The notes below the pieces were generated by a model. That model saw only the letters and a list, made by a program, of their open reading frames with translations, had not been told where the DNA came from and searched no databases. Both the position numbers and the translations under genes were made by a program. From contig NC_041019.1 in the NCBI RefSeq assembly GCF_004193775.1, positions 53,667,928 through 53,731,927 of the forward strand: 64,000 nucleotides of DNA, in the 5' to 3' direction. Each line of letters begins with the position of its first letter. Position 1 is the stretch's first letter. The DNA comes from Glycine soja (taxonomy: Eukaryota; Streptophyta; Magnoliopsida; Fabales; Fabaceae). Positions 13,822 through 27,756 of this stretch are shown in pieces.

Positions 13822-14845
13822 GCTTAATTAAGTTTTTTATACTTGAAATATAGTTTGTTTTTAAAAAATTACATAACATTCATTTTTTTCATCCAAATAC
13901 TTAAAAAAATTGTGTTTTATTTTATCGTCTGTTGTTAGTCCACATCCGTTAAATGATGACATGACAGACGGAGTGTCATATAATCACGCATAGTTACTAA
14001 ACACGTAGACACAAACGTCCATGTCACTAATTATTATTTTGTTAATCTTTAAAAAAATGAAACCAAGTGGTAGATGAAGTTCATGTCGAAGCTCGCGAAG
14101 GTGCTGAGCTTGACGCCGTCGGGGTGGTTTGGGACCAACTTTTGTGATTGGAAGGGCGTGAAGTGCAACGCCAATCGAGTGACCACAATCAACATCGCTT
14201 CATAGTCGCTCGATGAAATGCTTACTGCGGATCTAAACTCATTCTCCCAACTCACCCCGCTTTCTCTCTCCAAAACAATGCACTCTTCGGCACATTGCCT
14301 TCACTCTCGAACCTCTCCATGTTCGAAAGCGTTTTCCTTAGTAGCAACAACTTCACCTCCATCCCTGATGGTTGCTTCCAGGGACTCACTAGTCTGCAAA
14401 CCCTCAGCATGACCGATAGCATTAACCTCGCTCCATGGATGATTCCCGCCAACTTGATTGATAGCAACAACCTCACCGGTGGCTTACCCAAATCCTTTGT
14501 TGGATTTGCGATTTGGAATATGTGGCTCAACAATTAGAATGACTTCGGGTTTTCGGGTACCATTGAGGTGCTTGCTTCCATGACCCACTTGTCTCAAGTG
14601 TGGCTTCATTTTTTTTAAAAAAAAAACAAAAATTAATGACATGGACACTTGTGCCTATGTGTTTAGTGATTAGGTGTGATGATGTGACATTTATTCGTCA
14701 CATTATCATTTAACGGATATAGACTAACGTTAAGTATTAAAATGAAATGCAATTTTTTTTTCAGATATCTATGTAAAAAAAAATGAACGTTAGGTAATTT
14801 TTTGAAAACAGATTATATTCTAGATATGAAAAAGTTAATTAAGCC
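13822..14845. mobile_element. Non-autonomous Mutator-like element with captured gene fragment (Pack-MULE)
   Basis: The two ends are long inverted repeats: 13822 to about 14060 on the left matches the reverse complement of about 14605-14845 on the right over roughly 230 bases with scattered mismatches. The outer ends read GCTTAATTAAG and, reversed, GGCTTAATTAAC. The flanks give a possible 9-bp target duplication, A followed by eight T against A, seven T, A; this is suggestive but low-complexity. Nine-base duplications and long terminal inverted repeats are the hallmark of MULEs. The interior is not transposase: it is a fragment of an LRR receptor kinase gene (14062-14604). Carrying host gene pieces between inverted repeats is what defines Pack-MULEs. 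Confidence 0.75.
14062..14604 (+). pseudogene. Captured fragment of a TMK-type LRR receptor kinase (N-terminal ectodomain)
   Basis: A + strand frame from 14074 shows an LRR N-terminal cap (SGWFGTNFCDWKGVKC, the W-x-G-V-x-C motif) and then an in-frame stop at the end of NINIAS. A second frame (from about 14286) gives LRR text: FLSSNNFTSIPDGCFQGL, then NNLTGGLPKSFVGF, ending at a stop near 14536, with FGFSGTIEVLAS still readable after it. These are characteristic of the TMK1-like auxin-related receptor kinases. Compared with what I know of that family, a block of LRR sequence is missing between the IPDGCF and LTGGLP segments. Frameshift, stops and the absence of any kinase domain make it non-functional. 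The identification is by motif memory, not by alignment. Confidence 0.7.
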
Positions 14846-15680
14846 ATTTTTTTAAAGCTTGTAAAAAAATGAAAATATTAAAATTTCAAATTCATATTCC
14901 CATGAATAAATTTTTAAATCATGAAACACACTCTTAATCATACTTACAATCTTAGCATATTTTCATCACATATTCATAATATAATACCGTGTTTTTATTA
15001 TCATAATACAATATTTTACATTTTCCTTCATGTGACAATTGCATTTCAAGGTACGTTCATCACCAACTTCATGTGACATTGAATCATTGACATAAACTTA
15101 GATTAGAAAATGAATGAACACACTTAAAGGAAAGAAATCATTGTCAAAAGTTGTGCTTTGTAATTAAGGTGTACAATATATAAAGTTAGTGATGAACATA
15201 CCTTAAAACATAGTGTTACATGAAGGAAAAAACAAAATATTGTATAATAATGATGAAAATGCAATATTATATGAATAATATATGATAAAAATATTTTAAA
15301 ATTAGGGTTTAAAGGATGATAAAGATAAGATGAAAATAAAATTTTAGATAGGATTTAAAGAATACTAATGATATAATGAAAATAAGATTAACAAACATGA
15401 GTATAAGATAAACGTTTAACATTTTTTCTAAAGTTTCTTGTCAATCATTTTAATTCTTAAGTGATATTTTATTAAAAAATATATACATATTCTGGAAGTA
15501 TATCTCTAGCACTAAGAATCATAGTTCCAGAAATACATTTATAGAATAGGTATATGTAATTCCAGAAATACATTTGTGAAAAATAAAAGGGGTGTACTTC
15601 TTAAGGAAAGGGGTATAATGGATAATTGAGAGATAGAAAGAGGTGTACTTAGCAAATTCGGTGTAAATAGAAAGAGTAAA
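14846..15680. other. AT-rich spacer between the MULE and the AATF promoter
   Basis: No gene. Two similar stretches (about 15030-15080, and 15160-15250 in reverse) share the words GAACATACCTTAAAACAT and TTCATGTGACA and form a loose inverted repeat, perhaps another decayed element. Confidence 0.4.
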
Positions 15681-15686
15681 AAACGT

Positions 15687-15750
15687 AGCCCATTGGTCAC
15701 TAGGCGCACTCCTCACTCATTCACTCAGCAGCCTGGCTTCCCTAGGGTTT
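15687..15750 (+). promoter_or_regulatory. Site II-like and telo-box motifs in front of the AATF gene
   Basis: AGCCCA (reverse TGGGCT, a site II core) is at 15687-15692, and CTAGGGTTT (reverse AAACCCTAG, telo-box) at 15742-15750. This motif pair is known from plant genes for ribosomal proteins and ribosome biogenesis. It fits the gene behind it. The transcription start is probably close by, because GC-rich leader-like sequence runs from about 15720 to 15897. Confidence 0.55.
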
Positions 15751-16224
15751 TCTTCTCACTTTACGACCACTGCAGCGCCATCGCTTTTCGCGGCACCGCG
15801 ACCCGCGCCACCTCTTCAGTCTTCATTCTTCTCACTTCACGAATCACGACCGAACCGTGAAAAACGTTCCCAGCCTCCCACCGTGCCACCTCTTCAGGTC
15901 TTCATTCTTCCTGCTTTTTGCAATTTAATGTTTCTTTTCCACTACTTTATTAGCTTTGAGGCTTTCTGTTTTGTACCGTTTGCTTACTTCTTAATTCAGA
16001 CATTCTTGTTCTTAGCATCTGATTACCATATTTGTAGTTATGTCTTGTTTCTTTTCTTTTTGATGTAATGATTGTATAGTATTGGTTTAGTGCTAATTTA
16101 GCTGCATGATCAGAGTTTCACATGGTTAACTACCAGTTTATTCTCCGTTGACACCTGTGATTGTAGTTAATTAATTGCTACTTAATGTGCTATTTTTTTT
16201 ACAATTTTAAATTTAGGTGTAAAA
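15751..16224 (+). other. Probable 5' leader of the AATF gene with an intron
   Basis: GC-rich sequence without a good long frame ends at a CTTCAG/GTCTTC donor-like site near 15897. T-rich intron-like DNA runs to the acceptor ATTTAG at about 16216, nine bases before the chosen ATG. Leader introns are common in plant housekeeping genes. The splice sites are inferred, and cDNA would be needed to fix them. Confidence 0.45.
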
Positions 16225-19200
16225 ATGGGGTTATCTGCCAAGAAATCTAGAAAAAGAGGAAAAAGGGACAGTGATTCAGATGAATACGATAATATGGAGT
16301 ATGAAGAGGTATTCATTGCTGCAAAATTTTAGATTTTTTAATTTGTTGTTTAATAATTATATAACGTTAGTGATTTCCTTATGAATTTTGATTAAGGGTT
16401 GTTTTCCTGATGTAGGTGGAGGATGATTACGATGATGATGGTGAGGAGGAGGATGAAGAGGAAGAACATGGAGAGGAAGTAACAGATGATGAAGATGGGA
16501 CAGGAGAGCATGGTGAATGGAAGAATGATGAGATGGAACAGCTTGAGAAAGAATATAGAGATCTTCATCACCAGGAGCTGTGAGATTCCATTTAACATTT
16601 GATATATATTTAGTTTATATTGCATATGAAACGTTCAACTATATTGCTATATTCAACATTTCGGAATTATGTCACTAACAAGTTTCAGTGAAGTCTTTGT
16701 TTTTGGTTTAATGTACTTGTTTTACTAGTTGATTTTTAACCATTCCGAATGGCATTGTGTGATCCATGCAGCCAACTTCACATAGTGGGATAAGGGTTTA
16801 TTGTTGTTGTACTTGTTTTACTAGTGTTATTTGTAATGAGCATTAAGTTTAATTTGTGTCAAAGATCAAATATATTTTGTTGTATCAAATATAATAATGA
16901 GAGACTAAAGTTTACTGCATATTTTAATCTTTTTATTTGCTGCTATTGTTAGGTAACCAAATGAATCAGGCTCTTGGAATAATGGATCATGATACAATTA
17001 TTTTTAACTGAGATTGTCAGCTGTGGTTGTATTTATCTACCAAATCAACAACAATTGTCCCATTAGGATGTTTCTTATTATTATTAACCATTTTGTTCTT
17101 CAATGTGTTGTTGTATTGCTTACGAATAACATTGTCTTTTTTGACATAGAGTTCTCACATATGTTCATAAGCATTGCAAAATATCTGCAAGATATTGCTT
17201 TCCCAGTTATGTTAATGTGGAATGTTACAGACTTCTGAGGTCTCAAATTTAATTTTCTACCTTCAGAGATACTTTGAAGAACTTGAAGCATCATAAGGAT
17301 GAAGATCTTCTTAAGGGTCAAGCTGTGAAAAGCCAGAAGGTGCAGTTTTATTGTTTGACCTGTACACTGGCTAATGTTTTTTTTTCTTCCCATTATGTTA
17401 TAGGCTATTGTGTTCAGTTATTCTTTTGCCGTTAATTTAATTTTCTGTTTCTCCATTTGCTTTTCATTGTAGTATGTTGAAGAATGTTTATTAGTCCTTA
17501 ATTCGTTCATAGATGTTTTCAGTTTTACCTATCACCTTTTCTTCAGTATCATTTTCATGGCTTCTGCTTTGAGTTTGTAATAAGTAATAACATAACCAAA
17601 ATTTGTTTCACCTGAAGGCCCTCTGGTACAAAATTCTTGAGCTTAGATTCTTGCTTCAGAAGCCTTTCTCAAGCTCCAATAGGTTACCACAGGTATTTTC
17701 CTACCTCTGTTTTAATGTGATTTACTATTTTATCTTATCTGAATGTCATGGCTAAACATGGTAAAACTAAATTAAATTTTCTGCAGGAATCAATCAAGTC
17801 TTTGTTCTGTGAAACTGATGAGACAGTTAGAGTAGCATATTCAGATCTGATGACTTCATCCAAAGAGACTTTAGATTCTATATTGGAACTGCAAGAGGTG
17901 CGATTTTTGCCTGGAAACTTAAATAAAAAATAAGAGAATGAGAATTTTTTTTCAAGTCTGTTTCATATCCATGCTTTAGTGGACAAGGTGTGTTTGTGCT
18001 GAATGTTTCATTTCTATATTTCACCAACTCTTGTTATATGAAGTTTTATATTTTTTATACATACATATATGTGTGTGTGTGTGCGCGCGCATGTGTATAT
18101 GAGAAGGGATCAAGTCACTCTAATGGGAGTAACTTGATCCCTCCTTTATATCTATCTATCTATCTATATAAATAATATATCTGACCACTGATTTCATAGT
18201 CACTGATCTTTTTCCTTGTTCCAGGCTCTCTTTGCTAAGAATCCATCAATTACCCAAGCCATAGTTGGTAAACTGGTTTCTCTATTGTTCTTATTTTTCT
18301 TTCTAGTTTCTTCCATGATTTATCTTGTGCTTGATTGATACCTTGTTTACTTTGATGCTTGTTGACATATCTTTGGAGTTGCTATTGAGGGTTGTGTAAT
18401 AGCACATTTCTCGTAAGAAATTGTAAATTAGCATTTTAGTTGCTTTAGGAATATGGATTTTATTCAAGGGATTTTTGTTTTTTTTCTTTCTCTTTTTGAT
18501 GTACCTGTTATGTGGACTGGGCTTCACTTTCATTTTAATATATTATGTTGTATGTACTTGAAACATATAGCAACTCACCCGTTTGGAAGACTTGCATCTG
18601 ATGTTTGTCACCAAGTTCCTATTATAATCTTTAACCAACTTGGTTAATCAAGGTGAACACATTTGTGAATAAAAAAGTAGTCATCAAGCTGAAAATGGTT
18701 GGAAGAATTGAGAGAAGGAAAAGTTGGAAGTGGGGCATGATTCTGTCTTAAGTTGATAAGTTTTTTGGTGGGGAAGAAGTATACGGGTGCAAGAGTTATC
18801 TATCCGTAGTGGAGTCTTCCATTTGTTGTATTTTCCCCCCTTTCTTAGCCCTGATATCTTGTTTTACTGTGGTTGAAAGCATGTAGAGAAACATCTAACC
18901 AAACAAGAAGAGTCCACCACTTTTTCTTTTTTCATTTTAAGATATATATGCCCATATGCAAAATTATTGAAAATGTAATTACTGGAGTTGATAAAGTTGT
19001 GACACACTAACACTTTACAAAATGTTATCAAAGCCTTGAATGCTGGTTTTAGATGAGGTTGGTATAATAAATGTTTGGGGAATGGAGGACTGGCAAAGTA
19101 TTCTTTCTGTAGGACTATAGTTGATTTTAGGTCAAACTGTGATAAGTTCTTTCTCTATCTTATGTTTCCCGATTTTCTGTTGGCACACCTGGTTACAAAA

Positions 19201-21276
19201 CTCTCCATACTTGACTTTTCATCTCTAAGACAACCTTAGGAAAATCATTGCTTTATGTTGTTAATGTTAATATTCTAATGTGAATTTCAATATTGGTTGC
19301 AAATTTGCTTGAACCTTGAATATTGTTTCAAAGTAATGAACTTTTTCACCCTCTTCATAAAGGTTCAGAAGGTTCATCAAAAGATTTAGAAGTTTATAAG
19401 CATTTGGATGGCAATCTTGATCAGGAGTGGTCACAGATTTCACAGATGCACAAGAGGTATTTTCATAATCTTCTAAATGCAGTAGTATTCTGCTACACAT
19501 TCATTTTCTCTATGAACATGTTGCAGCTTGAGACTTATAGGTTTTGTTTTATGAGCCTTTTCTTTGCATCAATAATGCTTGAAAGTTCTCAAATTATACA
19601 TTTTTTGCTCTTAATCTACATTTCTATCTTAAATATGTTGTTATGTGACTCATTATGCATTTAATGCTATTCATGATTGTATCTTGCAGTATAACATCTT
19701 TCAGAGACAAGTCAATCAACAAATGGCAGCGGGTGACACAAGTGACTACTGGTGCTGCTGCCATTAAGGGCAAATTGCATGCTTTTAATCAGGTCAGGTT
19801 TTTTAACTGGTCTTGGGATTTTTCTTTTATGTGATAGGTGAGTATTTAATGCTAATTTTATTGCTCCATCACACAGGATATTAGCAATCAAGTCGCTGCT
19901 TATATGAGAGATCCCAGTAGACTAATCAAGCAGATGCGGGTGAGAAGATCAGATGTTAATATATTTTTATCTGTAAGTCATTCTCTTAATCTTTAGTTGT
20001 TTTATATTGTGCTGCATATTCCATATTTGGCTGAAACAGGCTTAAGGAGTATGTTAAGTTAAAAGCTGATTTATTTACCTTTGTCACTGTCTGCCACATG
20101 TCTCCAGGTTCCAGAGGTTGTTGGTGAACCTAAAGAAGCGGTAAGTCTTGTACAGTAGTATTTTCTGATTGTTGCTTCGTTATCACTTATGTGCAAGTTT
20201 CTTCATTATAGCATGTTGCTTAGCTGTGTATGTTTTTTGTTTTTTTTTTTTTTGTTTTTTGGGGGGGTGGGGGTGGGTGATCTTACAATTTGTGATTTAC
20301 AATCTTAACCTCCCTTCACAATCCTAAGCAAATTCTTAATTTTGATTACCTTGCTCTGCAGGAAACATGTACTGATGGTGATCCTGAACTTCTGGATGAC
20401 TCTGAATTTTATCAACAATTATTGAAAGAATTTTTTGAGACAGTTGATCCTTCATCATCTGGTAAACACTTTTCTATTTGGCTGATTATTTTTTTATAAT
20501 AATATTTTCTTGCATTTAGGAGTGATATTTGGCATAGTTTTAAGTTGCATAAAGGCTTCAAAAGGCACACTGTCTTTAACAGGTCCAAATGGCTGATTTT
20601 AAGTTTAGCTGGACTCACCATCACGATGGTTTTGATATTGAACTTTCTATATGGTCTAGGTTTTGCACTTGTACTGTAGGGATCTCTATTAGCATTTCCC
20701 TGGGATATATAAAATATGAATGATTCATAATGCTTGCTGCTTCTGAAAACTGTGCCATTTATGCCAAGCTTGTGAGAATAGTAAAAAAAAAAGCACGAAG
20801 GTTCCCCTAAACAGCCAGTTGTAAATTTTCAGAGGCTGAAATTTACGTATGTTGCTTTCTCTAACCACAAAATAGTTCAGTTATCTCCCTAAAAATAATA
20901 TTTAATTGCTTTCTTTAAGAGTGCAAGTCCATTTTTCTCATTTTCTACCAATTTATTTGTACAGAGAAAGCATTTTATGCTTTGAAGAGAATGCAACCAA
21001 AGAAAAGAAAAATTGTTGATCGTCGCGCCTCAAAAAGTCGGAAGATAAGGTATTGAAAGATTGCTATATTTTTTTTCTCTTTACCGTTGTATATATATCT
21101 TGCCGTAATTTATGAAATGAATAATTTTTTGAATGATTTGATGAAGGTATAATGTTCACGAAAAGATAGTAAATTTTATGGCCCCACTACCTGCCAATGT
21201 TCCTCCCATGGCTCCGAAGTTGTTTGAGAATCTGTTTGGATTGAAGACACAAAGATCATCTGCTGCAGCCTCATAA
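16225..21276 (+). CDS. AATF: AATF/Bfr2-family ribosome biogenesis protein, 396 aa, 13 coding exons
   Basis: Exons read from GT-AG sites with matching phases: 16225-16308, 16416-16579, 17267-17339, 17618-17692, 17787-17897, 18225-18267, 19363-19456, 19690-19792, 19877-19972, 20108-20140, 20362-20461, 20965-21049, 21147-21276. The total is 1191 nt, with no in-frame stop. The protein starts with basic MGLSAKKSRKRGKR, then an Asp/Glu-rich stretch (about residues 15-65). The AATF/Che-1 domain follows, with ALWYKILELRFLLQKPF (about 108-124), then the C-terminal TRAUB domain (about 308-388: FYQQLLKEFFE, basic PKKRKIVDRRASKSRKIR, YNVHEKIVNFMAP). In yeast and animals these proteins act in the nucleolus in early 18S rRNA processing as part of the small-subunit processome; the same role here is inference from family. 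The ATG is the first after the leader intron. Exon 9 has a second in-frame donor at 19940. Slightly shorter than animal AATF, but both domains look complete. Confidence 0.9.
18061..18170. repeat. Simple repeats and a perfect-stem hairpin in AATF intron 6 of the coding region
   Basis: A (TG)n(CG)n tract (about 18070-18090) is followed by a hairpin at 18106-18141: GGGATCAAGT pairs perfectly with ACTTGATCCC, with an inner ACTC/GAGT extension. A (TATC)n run follows at about 18150-18168. The hairpin with simple-repeat borders looks like a small MITE or slippage product inside the intron. Confidence 0.6.
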
Positions 21277-23298
<2,022 letters not shown>

Positions 23299-24899
23299 AA
23301 TTCTTTGTTTGGATAGGGCAATTCAATTTCCTCCGTATGCAAAATTTCAATTTTATATTTTAAATAGATGAAATTTTAATATTAAAATTTATAGAAAATA
23401 AACACAATCTAATTTTGAAATATTAATTAAAAAATATTTTCAATTTTTAATAATTTATAAATACAAAATATTGATAATTTTAACTAGGGTTGTTTTGCCT
23501 AACCACAACCAGTGATGTTCTTAAACCGGCATCAACCAAGACTATTTTTCGGTCGACATCAAATATGATTTTTTTTTGTCAAAGTATGACGAGAATATTT
23601 GTCAGCTGACATCAATTGGGGCTATTTTTTGGCTAACGTTGGTTGAGTTTATTTTTCAGCTAATGTTGCCTAGGTTTTTTTACCAACGCCGGCTAGGGTT
23701 TGTTTGGCTGACACCGGTTAGGGTCTTTTCGAACAACATTGATCAAGACAATTTTTAGCCAACGTCGGCCTAAAAAATCCTAGCAGGCGTTGACAGAAAA
23801 ATCTACCCAATATCAACTAAAAAATAGCTTGGTCGATGCCGACTAATAGAACCTACCCAATGTCAGCTGAAAAACATCATTGGTCAATGTTGGCCGAAAA
23901 ATCCCAAATTGAAGTTGGCTAAAAAATAGTCCTAACTAATGTCGGACAAAAAACCCTACCCAACATCGGCTATAAAATAGCCTTGGTTGATGTTGGCTAA
24001 AAAATAACTCTGACCGATGTTGATCGAAAAAACTCTAGTGGATGTCAATTGTAAGAACCTAGTCGATGTCAACTAAAAATAGTCATGTCCGATGTCGGTA
24101 AAAAATACCTAGCTGGTGTTAGCAGAAAAAACCCTAGTCAACATCAACCAAAAAACCTAGCTAATGTGGTTAAGAAATAGCTATGACTGATGTTAGCCAG
24201 AAAACCCTAGTCGATGTCAGCAAAAAAATCCTAACCGATGTCGGCTAAGAAAATCTAGTTGACATAAGCCAAAACACCCTAGTTAATATTGGCTAAAAAA
24301 ATAACCCTAGCCGATATTGACTAAAAAATAGCTTTGGCTGAAAAAACCTAGCCGACGTCGACTGAAAAACCCTAACAGGTGTCTACTCAAAAGTTAGTCA
24401 TGACCGATGTCAGTAGAAAAAATCTAGTCAATGTCGACCAAAAAAATCACTGGTCAACATCAACTGAAAAAACTTGGATGACAACGAAAAAAAAAATCCT
24501 TGGCCGACGTTAGCGAAAATTTCCCATGACTGACGTCAGTGAGAAAATAACCCTAACCAACATCATCTAAAAAAAATCCTAGTCGATATTGGCAAAAAAT
24601 AACTTTGGTTGACATCATACAAAAAAATTCTGACCAAAAAAACCTCAGCCAATATCAGTGAAAAATAACTTATATCGATATAGACATAAAAATTTTGGTC
24701 ACCCATAGTTGTGAGTGTTGAACGAGAAAGACTCCTGAGCAAGAATGTGAGTTAGAGTGAACATCTCCAAAAAAAGAATTTCAATTCTATATTTTTTTAG
24801 AGAATTTGAAATCCCGCTGTTTTAGTCAATCAATATGATTCATAAAAAAAAAATCAAAAATTTAATTTCATTTCAAATACTCTATCCAAACAAGCTATT
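23299..24899. mobile_element. Tourist/PIF-Harbinger-like non-autonomous element, 1.6 kb
   Basis: The ends are inverted repeats: AATTCTTTGTTTGGATAG on the left, and AATAGCTTGTTTGGATAG reading inward from the right, 15 of 18 identical. They are flanked by TTA at 23296-23298 and 24900-24902. TGTTTGGAT ends and a TTA/TAA target duplication are typical of Tourist-like elements. No transposase is seen; the interior is a degenerate tandem array. Weaker copies of the TGTTT-AGAT motif lie just outside both ends (about 23263 and 24965), so there may be an older outer pair or a nested insertion. Confidence 0.6.
23495..24710. repeat. Degenerate tandem array with palindromic GCCGACGTCGGC-like core
   Basis: For about 1.2 kb a unit of roughly 25-35 bases recurs some 40 times. 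Its consensus is CCTAG-(C/T)CGA(T/C)GTCGGC followed by (C/T)(G/A)AAAAA and sometimes TAGC. The core is nearly self-complementary. The first 250 bases (to about 23750) carry the unit in the opposite orientation (TTTTT-GGCTGACGTTGG-TAGGG), after which it flips and stays. Copies are strongly diverged from each other, by point changes more than by length. No frame is conserved, so it is not coding. Confidence 0.75.
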
Positions 24900-24902
24900 T
24901 TA

Positions 24903-27480
24903 TCATGAATCATTTTAAATTTCTTAAAAAAATGAATTCCCCTCTTAAATTGCTCCATCTAAAAACATTATAAAAATAATATTTGAGAGTAATTCAGACT
25001 ATGTTTTGAAGAGTAACTCCATTTTTTTTTTTACTTTAGTGATACTTACAATTTTTTTCCAAGTGATTCGTTAAATAATGAATTGAAATATTAAGTGCAT
25101 AATCTATTTAAGAAATATTTTAAAATTATTAAATTGAAGTTAAAGTTTAGTTAAATTACTTTGATGATAAAAAGATCTGATTTTATAAGAAAGTTCGGAT
25201 TTAATAATTTTAGATGGAGTTGCTCTTAAATAGAGAGCAATGCATTGGATTTTGAACCGTTGGAAGGCAACTATATACAAAATTATAAATTTAACAATAT
25301 TCTTTCGCTTAGAGATTGCAAGTTTAGTAAGAGTTAAGGAGTATATGACTTTAAATTGAAAGTAAAGATGAGAGAATATGTCATATTACTAATGTTTAAA
25401 TTTAAATATTTTGGATAATTTGTGTTGGATCTTAGTTTTGAATCTTATTATCGCTATTATACATTTTTTTATATCTTGGATCAATAATACAAAATGATGA
25501 AAGAGTTATAACGAACATACATAAAATATAAGGTAGGGTGACTGAAACGGAAAGACAATAAAATGTTATTTTGATCATAAAATACTTATCAAACTAAAAT
25601 GTAAATTTTATCATACAATTTTAGAACTAACAATATTAGGAATCGAAAATAAGTACTAGGAGTTTATTATAACTCATGTATTTTACTGAATCAACTTAAC
25701 TAAACTCTTTTGTATAATTAATTAAGGTAATTTGAATATAAAAAAAAATACTAGAAGAATTAATAGAAAAATTAAATTGCATGATTTTTAATCCAGAAAA
25801 AAAGAGAACTCAACAAAAGAAAACTAAGAAAGAATTGAGAAAAGTTGTTAAAAGCTTAAGGTATCTCATTATAGATAATATATCTAAAATTTAATCTTTA
25901 ACAAAATCAAATAACGTTGTTGTAGTTGTCTCCAGCTTAGATATTTTTTTGGCCGTGCCACAACATACTTTTCTTGTCTGTTTTTCTAGCTAGCCACACC
26001 TTCTGGGCACCATCTGCACATTTTTTCTCCTTATTCTATGGCTGAAAGGGGTAACACTGTTAAATTATTTGAAAGAGGTTTTATACAAGTCACATCACTC
26101 GTGTAGTACAAATCAAAATGTATCACGCCATGCATGTAAATGTGAATAATTAATGTGTTTATGTTTATATGCAACCATCGCTAATTGGTCAAATTAAACT
26201 TACATGAACTTTTCAGATGCAGACATACAAAGAGAAATTTAATATAAAAGAAGCACGATCTTTGGGACATTAGCCTTAGATCTTATTTATTCTTACTTTA
26301 TACTTTAGCCAATGGGAGTACACATATTTAAACGAGAAAAGTAAGAAAAATTAGGCTAAATGACATGTCACGGTCAATAAACATTTGAATAGGTTAGTGA
26401 TAAAAATTAGGCCAAATGAAATGACATGAGGGAAAAAATCTTTGTATATAATTTGTAGAGGTCAAGAAGAGTAGTGGAAGACAGTTAAGTAATGGGAGAC
26501 ACAAATTTATTAAATTTGTTTGTTCCAGAAAAATATTTTTATTTTTATAAATAATTATAAAAGATTACCTTATTTTCATTTTATTTACTGCTTAAAATAA
26601 AACTACACAACCACTATGTAGTTATGTACTACGTAATATTTAGGCATTCAAAAGGTATCCTTTCGACCATGTATATACTTTAGGGACAAGTTTATGAGAT
26701 TTATCCCTGTTAATAGCACTCTTTGCATTCACATATAGGAAACCTATGAATGTGTGTGTGTGTTTATACCTATTATGATATTCTTCGTCGGAATATTAAT
26801 TAGTGCCATTTTTGCTGCCCAGATTTTCTAACCACATTATTCTTAGGCCGGATGATCTAAAGCATAGAAAAATGCCACTTTTTGAACACGCCACAACACT
26901 TGTATTAAACAACCGCGGCAAAAATAAAAATCTTAGTTTCACTCTATTAAATGGGAACATGAATATCTAATTATACACGCAGCCTTTGCCAATTGGGCAA
27001 GTGAAACTTCCATGCAATGAGAAATTAATATAAAATAAGTACTAATAATCTATAGTACGTCAAGTAGCTAGATGTTAGTGAGAGTGAGACTACATGGCAT
27101 GCTGTACATGTCATCCAACTCCAAAATTCAAGACTTAAGAATTCGACCATAATTAAATGAAGAGAGTTTTTCGTATAGATTCAGTCGAATTAAGTCATGC
27201 TTATCTCTGTCAAAAAAAAAAAAAGCCACGCTTATACTACAATGACGTCCACGTTTACCTTAAAATTATTTTCAATAACCTTGCACAGTCAGAATAAGAA
27301 ATAACTTTTTTATAATTACTAAAATAACTTTTCTGGAAATTTATCATCTGGTGTTGTAAGAGCTTCAATGCATGATTTTCAGATGATGAAAAATTCTCTA
27401 TTGTCATCCGCCCTCCCAAAGCTGATACCAACAAGGACGTGGTCCGGAACATTTTCTCTCTCTCTCTTTTTTTTGTGTGG
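24903..27480. other. Intergenic DNA
   Basis: No gene supported. A weak direct repeat pair (about 26170-26260 and 26980-27055) shares the layout GCAACC or GCAGCC, AATTGG-CAA, TTAAACTT-CATG or GTGAAACTTCCATG, and GAGAAATT-AATATAAAA. Confidence 0.5.
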
Positions 27481-27489
27481 CAGCGGGGG

Positions 27490-27672
27490 CGGCGGCATTA
27501 GCGGCGACGATCATGTTATTAGCGACAACGGTAGTCATGACGACAATCATGATGTTGATGGTAGCATTAACGATGACAATATTCATGTTGATAATAACGA
27601 CTCACCATCATGATGATAGTTGCGATGACGGTCATGACAATAATGATATTTATAATGATGATGATGATATGT
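27490..27672. repeat. Degenerate GAY/CAY trinucleotide-rich tract
   Basis: Runs of GAT, GAC, CAT and AAT triplets give an Asp/Asn/His-rich frame on + and a Val/Ile/Met-rich one on -. Neither has a domain or plausible flanks. It looks like a decayed ATG/ATC trinucleotide microsatellite. Confidence 0.6.
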
Positions 27673-27719
27673 TTAAAATATCTTAGGACGTCATAAATTA
27701 ATTTTTAAGATATTTGATT

Positions 27720-27756
27720 TTTTATCATAAAATCTTGTAAAGATTTTATGATAAAA
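27720..27756. repeat. Perfect 17-bp hairpin with 3-base loop
   Basis: TTTTATCATAAAATCTT (27720-27736), loop GTA, then its exact reverse complement (27740-27756). The perfect stem in non-coding DNA suggests a young foldback or a cruciform-prone site. No gene is adjacent. Confidence 0.85.

Noticed and set aside
14252..14533. 93-codon - strand frame inside the Pack-MULE
   Set aside because: The recognisable LRR text is on the + strand; the antisense frame has no family features.
27368..27686. Asp/Asn/His-rich frame at 27.4-27.7 kb
   Set aside because: It is explained by a decayed trinucleotide repeat; no start context, domain or splice sites.
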